A stretch of DNA of 64,000 nt from Rhizaria sp. SCN 62-66 (taxonomy: Eukaryota; Rhizaria, unplaced): assembly GCA_001724265.1 (NCBI GenBank), contig MEDY01000163.1:29627-93626 (forward strand), read 5' to 3'. Below are positions 57,799 to 64,000 of this stretch, one piece after another. Under the pieces are notes generated by a model that was not told the DNA's origin, did no database searches, and worked only from the letters and a program-made list of their open reading frames with translations. A program made the translations under genes and the position numbers. How positions within the stretch are numbered: the stretch's first letter is position 1; the number at the start of each line of letters is the position of its first letter.

Positions 57799-60700
57799 GG
57801 CGTCCGCCGAGGAGGGGGTGATAGTGATGGGGAGTAGGGCCTTGCTGGCACTGCGGACATGCCCGCTATTAGCACCCGAAGCGTTGTTGTCGTTGTTGTT
57901 GTTGTTGTTGCCTGCGCCGGAAGTGACGGGGCGGGCGCGGGACAGCTTCTGCGCCTTGAGCAACGCGGTGCTGTCGGCGGCGCGGCCCTTGAGCGTGGCG
58001 ATCTTGCTGGCCGCGGCGGCAGCGTCGTCGTCGTCGTCGTGCGCCGGGCCCATGTGCTCGTCGTCGCCCGTGATGCTGTCGTCGTCCTCGTCGTCCGCGT
58101 GCGACCGTGTCGCCGACAGCGCGGGCGTCAGCACAGACGACTGCTGCTGCGGACCGAGCCCGCCGCGCGCGCCGCCGGCCTGCCCCGGCTGCTCGCGGTC
58201 GCCGTGGCCGTGCGTGTGGTCCGCGTCGGTCGTCCCCACGACACGCTCGTCGTGCGCGTCCGCGCCGCCGGACTGCATCAGCACCGCGGCCGTGGCGGCG
58301 CTGACGGCGACCGCGTTGCCGTTGCCCGACGCCTCGCGCGCGCGTGGCAGCTGCGACCCAGACCCAGTGGCACCAGTGGCGCTTGAGGCGAGCGCGTGGG
58401 GCGGCGGCGGCGGCGGGGGTGCCTTGCCCTTGGCGAAGATGGTCGCGCGCAGCTTGGCGGCGCCCGACGCGAAGGCAGCCTTGGCTGTCGAGGGCAGCGG
58501 GCGGCCGACGCGGCGCGTGTCGGGGTCGGCGCCGTGCACCAGCAGCAGCTTCATGCAGCGCACGCGCGAGTACTCGGCGGCGCGCAGCAGCGCAGAGCAG
58601 CCGAACTGGTCGCGCAGATTGAGCAAGATGGCGAGCTGCTCCGAGATCTCGCCGATGGCCACGTGCGCGGCCGGGATCAGGATGGTGTTGTTGTTGGCCT
58701 CCATGCAGGCCGCCGTGTTGATGCTGCCGTCGCTACCCAGCGCGTTGTGGCCCAGCGAGCCGTGCAGGTTCGTCGACGTCTGTGACAGCGAGAAGGACAG
58801 CGACGGCGAGCAGGGCGTCGCCACGCCGCTGCACGTCGGCTCCAGACGCGGCGTCGCGTCGTTGTGGTTGCCGTTGTTGTTGCCGTTGGGGCAGGGGCTG
58901 TAGAAGGCGTTGCCGGCGATGGCGGCGTGGCCGTGGGCAGCCGCTGCCGCTGCGGTAGTACTGGGCACCGCGAGCGAGTTGTTGGCCGCGCCTGGGGAGC
59001 GTGCGGCCCCGCCCATGGGGGCGGCCGAGCGCGAGTGCGCGAAGAGCGTTCTCCCGCCCGCGCCGGCGTCGTCGTCGTCGTCGCTGCCATGGTCCCCGTC
59101 ATCGTCGTGCTCGTGCTCATCTCCGTGGTTGTCATCCGCCGACGCAGTGCCCTCCAGCAGCGAGGGACGCCCGCCGCCGCTGACGGGGGGCCGGCCGGCC
59201 ACGGCGCTCAGCCCGGCCGTGGCGGCGGCGGCCTTGGCGGCGGCGGCGGCGGCCGTGGCGGCGGCGGCGGAGGACAGCGCAGCCATCCGCGCCGCCAGCG
59301 CGTGCGCGCTGCCGCCGTTATTACCACTGCCGCTCCCGGCGGCCCCCGCCCCCGCCATAGTAGCGCCCATGGCGGCGGCCGCGGGGCCCGTGGTGGAGTG
59401 GCGCGGCAGCGAGCCGGGCAGCGGCGGCTTACCCAGGTCGGCCACGGCCGCGACTGCCGCGGCTGCGGCGGCGTTGGCGCTGGCACAGCCGAACCCGTTA
59501 CCAGTACTGCCAGTGCCAGTGCCAGGGGCGGGGAGCGGGAAGGCTCCCGGCGACCCAGGGCTATGCGTGCTCGCGCCCGTAGCCATCATGCCGGGGGTGA
59601 TGCTGCTGGAGCTGTGCGTGAGCGGCGTGAAGGTCATGCTGGTGAGCGCGGGCCGGCGCGCGGGGGCGCCGCGGGCCATGGTCAGCGTCGCGGGCTGCGT
59701 CGTGCCGCGCTGCAGAGCCTTGCGCTGGCGCTTGAGCGCGCGGCGCTGCGCCTTGGGCATCGCCGGGTCCAGCGGGTCGAGCCCCAGCGCGGCGGCCGCG
59801 GTGCGCAGCGCGGCACGCTTGCGCTCCATCTGCTCGAGGCGCGCGCGCGAGTGGTATTGCTTGGCCATGGCCGAGATAAGCAGCGACGCAGAGGCGGTGT
59901 TGCCGCGCACACACGCCGACAGCAGCGGCAGCGACGACGTGGGCAGCTCGCCGTCGCGGTCCGCGCCCAGTGTGCCCAGCGCCAGCGACTGCGCGCGCGA
60001 GAGTAGCGCCTTGACGACCTTAGCGTGGTTGCCCGTCGCGGCCACCGAGAGAGCCGACTCGATCTTGTCGTTCTTGTGGCCTGCATCGGCCTTGGCGTCA
60101 AGCAGCAGCTGCGTGACCGTGGCGTGTCCGTGCTCGGCCGCCAGCAGCAGCGGCGTGTTGCCCTGCTTGTCCACGGCGTCCGTCGCCGCGCGCGCCCCGA
60201 TGAGCACCTGCACGCACGCGTTGGCGCCGCGCTCGGCCGCGTAGTGCAGCGCAGTCAGCCCCAGGTCCGAGCTCTTGTGGGCGTCGGCGCCCGCGGCCAG
60301 CAGCGCGGTGACGCAGCCCGGGTGGCCGTTGCGCGCGGCAGCGATGACGGCCGTGACGCCGTAATGGTCACACTCGTTGGGGTCCGCGCGCGCGGCGAGC
60401 AGCTCGTTGACGCAGTCAACCCAGCCGCCCTTGGCCGCGAGGATGAGCCCTGTCATGCCGTAGCGGTCGGGCACCGAGGGCGACGCGCCCGTGTCGAGCT
60501 CGAGGCGCAGCGCGTTGGCGTCGCCGGTGCGCGAGAGGAAGCGCACGCGGTGGTTCTTGCTGATCTGCTGCGTGTAGGGCACCGAGCGGTCGATGATCTG
60601 GTAGAAGGGCTGCCGGTTGATCGACGCCAGGTAAGGTCCCAGCGTGTACTTGTCCGTCAGGCGGTCGTGCTTCTTCAGGATCTTAAGGAAGGCCATGTAG

Positions 60701-63149
60701 TTGAGCTCGACGTAGCATCGCAGCTTGTCGTTGAGCGTGTTAGCCGACTCGAACAACGACAGCACCTCGGCCTGCAGCGTCTCGTCGTCCGTGTTGTCGT
60801 GCTGCCGGTAGTCAAAGTTCAGCGCCGCATTCTCCAGCACGCGCACGTGCTCGGCGATGCGCTTGTAGTGCGCGTTGATCATCTCCTTGTCCTACGTAGG
60901 GCCGAGGAACAAGGTCGAGTTATATGACGAAAAAGTGTTAAAATGAAGGTTTTGTGAGTATAAGTTGTGTAAAAAAGAAAACAATTAAATGACTAACTGA
61001 TATAATTCACTATGAAACACATTATTTTTGGGAAAAAACCATCAGTATATCAGTAGCTCCTGCTTCGGTTTCGTAAACGTACCTGGTCGATGAGACGAAA
61101 AAACTCCCTCTCGAGGTCGGCCAGCTGTTGGTGGAGGCTGCGCACCGGCAGCTCCGCGCTCACTACAGCCGTGCTCGCGGCGCCCGCGTTGGCGGCGTTG
61201 CTGTTGGCGTTGTCCGCAGTCGGGGAGGAGCCCGTTGCAGCAGCGTTGGCAGCGGCGTTGGCAGCGGCGGCGTTTACGGCGTTGGCGGTGTTGACAGCCT
61301 CGGAGGCCGCGGCGGAGGAGCCCTGCGTGGCGGCGGCCGACGACGGAGACGGCAGCGGCAACAGCCCCGTGCTGGGGAGCGCGTTGACAATCAGCGCGCT
61401 CAGCGGAGTCCCGGTCCCGGTGCCTGTACCAGCGCCGCTGTGGCCGTGGCCGTGGCCGTGACCGTGAGCGTGGGAGGCCGAGGCCTTGGCGGTGGCGGGC
61501 GCGCTGGGGGCGCCGACCGCCGCGGGAGCGCTGGGGTTGACGCTGAGCCCCGCCCCGGCCCCAGCCCCGACCCCCGCCGCAAAGGTGGCGGTGGCGCAAG
61601 ACTCGGGGTCCGCCGTGGGCGTGTTGTCGCTGTGACCCAGGTAGAGGCTGTTGCCGCCTTTACCGTTACCGTTGCCGCTGCCGTTGCCGTTTGCTATGTT
61701 GCCGCAGAGCGGTAGCGGCCCCTCGGGGCCCATGGGGCTCAGCGGCGTCTGACTGGCGGCCGCGGCGGCCAGCAGCGCTGCTGTGTCGTTGGCCGCGCTC
61801 AGGTGGTAGTCGATGTTGTGCTTGCTGGAACTAGAGCTGGAGCTAGAGCTGGTACTAGAGCTACTGGCTGACTGCTTCTGTGGCGACGCCGCCGGGCCCT
61901 GACTGCCCGCGGGCGCAGCAGCAGCGGCGGCAGCGGCAGCGGCGGCGGCGACCGAGGCGGAGGTGGAGGGCGCGGTGAGCGCGAGCGCGGCGGCGAGCGA
62001 GGGGTTGGCGCTGAGCGCGCGGTGGGGCGTCACGGTGGCGGCGGCCGAGTGCTGGGCAAGCCCAGGCGCGGCAACTCGGGACAGCGCGAGCAGCTCATCC
62101 TCGTCCAGGTCGTCGTCCTCCTCCTCCTCCTCGTCCTCGGGGTGCGCTGCGCCGGCGCCGCGCGCGTCCTTGTCGTTGCCGCCCTCAGGATTGATATTGT
62201 TGAGCCTGTTGCTGTGCCCGGAGGAGAGCGCGCGCGGGGAGGCCGAGCGCGGCGAGGCGTGGCCGCTGGCGCTGGCGGACTCGGTCGTCGTCAGAGGCGC
62301 CACCGAGCCGTCGTTCGGACTAGCGTTGGGGTTGATGTTGCTGTTGTTGCTGTTTTCAGTGTCAGACTCCGGGATGAGGCTGGCCAGCAGGCCCGACCCA
62401 GTCACTGAGCCAGCGCCAGCGCCAGCACCAGGGACGGAGCCAGAGCCAGAGAAAGAACCGGGGGCGGCCGCGGCGCTGCTGCTGCTACTGGCGGGGGCAG
62501 CGGGAAACAGCTCGACCGAGGCTCCGCTGGCCACGGCCGTAAGCGTCCCGGTCCCGACCCCGGCGTGACGGGTCGGGGAGGCGGAGGGCGCGGCCGAAAG
62601 TGTCGTCGAGCTGATGTTCGCGGCGCCGGCGCCGCCGGTGGTGTGGAGGCCAAGACGACTGGATGCGCGTGAGTCCGGCTTGGACCCAGCAGCAGCAACC
62701 GCGGCAGCGGCGGCGGCGGCGGCAGCTGAGTTGAGGGCGGATGCTGAGGGGGTGGGGCCGGCGCCGGAGCCGGAGCCGGGACCGGGGCGGTCGGCGCTGG
62801 CGGTGTTAATAGCCGACAGGGAGGAGCTGAGGCCCAGCGCCGTCAGAGAGCTCGAGCCTGAGCCCGAGCCTGGGGCGGGGGCGGAGGTGGATGCTGAAGC
62901 TGTGGGGGTGAGGAGGCCAGGCTTGGGAGCGCCTTCGTGAGGCACCAGCGCCGTGGCCGCGTTGGTCGATGCGCCGGCGTCGGCGGCGGAGTCGCCGCGG
63001 AGAAGGCTGGGGTGCTTCGGCGCGGCCTCGGAGAGCAGGGTCTGCGCACGTGTGATCTTTTTGAGGTGGTCTTTGAGCAGTTTGTAGCGCACGTACTGCC
63101 CCTCCCATTCGGGAGTCATCTTCTCCTGTAGTGTCTGCTCGAACTTCAT
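53180..63149 (-). CDS. SPX-ankyrin-SAM protein (3,198 aa, split SPX domain)
   Basis: The exons are 63149-61083, 60891-54400 and 54217-53180, all joined in phase 0. Introns start GTACGT and end GTAG or CTAG. The stop is TAA. Residues 1-32 (MKFEQTLQEKMTPEWEGQYV..) are the first SPX helices. After about 640 low-complexity residues the SPX core resumes (LEREFFRLIDQ, then MINAHYKRIAEHV, LNDKLRCYVELNYMAFLKILKKHDR at ~760). The lysines of KILKKHDR belong to the inositol-pyrophosphate-binding surface in known SPX domains, so phosphate-status sensing is likely. About 28 ankyrin repeats follow in four blocks, separated by Ala/Ser/Asn/Gly-rich linkers. The last 62 residues form a SAM domain (LEDLCLALRAETCLGVFKEN, ending RRRLQAWA). 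It resembles yeast Pho81/NUC-2 (SPX plus ankyrin), but I see no GDPD domain, EXS domain or membrane segment. Confidence 0.88.
57752..57799 (-). repeat. AAC trinucleotide run encoding poly-Asn
   Basis: On the plus strand this is a TTG/GTT run. On the coding strand it gives about 15 consecutive Asn in a linker between ankyrin blocks. A shorter run lies at about 57882-57910. Confidence 0.85.
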
Positions 63150-63588
63150 GCTGAAAGAAGCCCGCAAAACACTGATCAAAAGAAAGGAACGGAGTAGAAA
63201 GCGAGATGAGGCAAACGGGAACGCATTGGCGAGGTTTAGAGCAGAGAGAGGTGGCTGGGGGCATGACGCGAGAGAGCAGAGAGAGCAATTATAGACGCAC
63301 AACAGTTGCGATTTCGGGGATAGAAGCGATATATATCTTGCAAGATATCAGATGCTGCATGCGAGTGCCATTGAGATGCAATACTATACCGAAGGGGGCG
63401 TCAACGGGGGCTTGTGGCGCGAGGGGGGGTGGCGGGGTGACGGGTCGCGATGCAAGTTCCAGGACCCGCCTCCACGAGTCGAGCACACGTCTGCAATGCG
63501 CCCCAAATTAATAAAATAAAGGGAGTGCATATAGAATACCGATTGCAATCTATATTAATTGCCCCAAGTATGCTATACAACGGCGGCT

Positions 63589-63765
63589 ATGGTCAGATAT
63601 TTGAGCCATACCGACGACGAAGACCTCGAGAAATTGTCAGCTGGGCTGTGGACCGAAAAAATATGTGCTCAAGCAGGCGAGGGCGCCAGTTTCTGCCCTC
63701 ATCGACAGCGTGTCGAACACCTTCGGAAGGTTATTGCGAAGCAATGGCACTATATTGGGCATTAA
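63589..63765 (+). other. Small open frame of doubtful status (58 codons)
   Basis: From ATG 63589 the frame encodes a well-mixed, charged sequence (SHTDDEDLEKLSAGLWTEK, then RVEHLRKVIAKQWHY) before TAA. Composition is more protein-like than other intergenic frames. It could be a small gene, a terminal exon of an unseen gene, or a mobile-element remnant. A different overlapping frame is also open, so evidence is weak. Confidence 0.2.
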
Positions 63766-63911
63766 AGTTTGTTCAACAATACATATGTTTTTCATAAATA
63801 TTATGTTTAAGTTTCATTCAAAAAGCAATTTCTAACCGGGCAAAAATATACATATTTGAACGACCAACAGACCGGGCAGCAACAGGAAAAGGGCCCACAA
63901 CACAACCGCAC

Positions 63912-63933
63912 GATAACGGAAATGTCCGTTATC
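63912..63933. repeat. 9-bp stem, 4-nt loop hairpin
   Basis: GATAACGGA and TCCGTTATC flank AATG. It is a perfect stem in AT-rich intergenic DNA. Confidence 0.7.
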
Positions 63934-63964
63934 ATGTATGCAAATGAACAAGCGGATTCAATCG

Positions 63965-63980
63965 TAAAATTGCAATTTTA
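63965..63980. repeat. Perfect 16-bp palindrome
   Basis: TAAAATTGCAATTTTA reads the same on both strands. It lies 31 bp after the preceding hairpin. Confidence 0.7.
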
Positions 63981-64000
63981 TAGCTAATCCATCATGTAGA

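Larger units (their letters stand above)
63150..64000. promoter_or_regulatory. Upstream region of the SPX/ankyrin gene
   Basis: The region holds a purine-rich 5' leader, then a GC-rich island at about 63390-63495 (240-350 bp upstream of the start), then AT-rich DNA with two perfect inverted repeats near the right edge. No recognised RNA gene is present. Confidence 0.4.

Noticed and set aside
54589-60244. Long plus-strand frames (up to 942 codons) opposite the SPX/ankyrin gene
   Set aside because: Arg/Gly-rich mirror frames of ankyrin-coding DNA, with no protein-like domain. The minus-strand model is supported by ankyrin, SPX and SAM motifs and by introns in phase.

Overview
This is eukaryotic nuclear DNA from a protist. 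Coding DNA is GC-rich, with heavy Ala, Gln, Ser, Asn and Asp homopolymer runs. Intergenic stretches are AT-rich. Spliceosomal introns of about 110-185 nt mostly begin GTAYGT and end YAG. The proteins are typically eukaryotic: an FG nucleoporin, an SPX/ankyrin protein, a JmjC oxygenase, and a giant sushi/IPT/GCC2-GCC3 receptor. I cannot place the species from sequence alone.

Layout. (1) 1-1143, minus: 5' part of a spliced gene that runs off the left edge. (2) 1643-11362, plus: about 3.2 kb of codons of low-complexity protein in one frame, interrupted once by an in-frame TAG. (3) 12119-38636, plus: a giant secreted/membrane protein of roughly 8,800 codons. It runs from signal peptide through many beta-sandwich-like repeats, eight CCP/sushi modules, EGF, IPT/TIG and GCC2/GCC3 cysteine modules to a multi-pass membrane domain. 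Its first 550 codons carry five in-frame TAGs, and a +1 frame change lies near 15.98 kb. (4) 40286-41032, minus: small longin/roadblock-like protein. (5) 42137-42877, plus: small, probably mitochondrial protein with one intron. (6) 43285-45821, plus: three-exon JmjC/cupin_8 dioxygenase with an N-terminal membrane anchor. (7) 47162-52150, minus: Nup153-like FG nucleoporin with four copies of a compact Cx2Cx8Hx2C motif. (8) 53180-63149, minus: three-exon SPX-ankyrin-SAM giant (3,198 aa). (9) 63150-64000: intergenic DNA.

The genes do not form an operon or pathway. They are ordinary nuclear neighbours in divergent, convergent and tandem arrangement. The most unusual signal is recoding. Genes 2 and 3 stay open through six in-frame TAG codons with no in-frame TAA or TGA, and every gene whose end is visible stops at TAA (five) or TGA (two), never TAG. 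This could mean that TAG is a rare sense codon (Gln fits the contexts), regulated readthrough, unrecognised introns, or decay of the 5' part of gene 3. The absence of TAG from the remaining several thousand codons argues against simple, uniform reassignment. Other points of interest are the SPX domain split by an insertion of about 640 residues, the nucleoporin's unusual finger, a Cys-marked repeat of about 120 residues in the giant receptor, and intergenic DNA rich in perfect short hairpins and small GC-rich islands.
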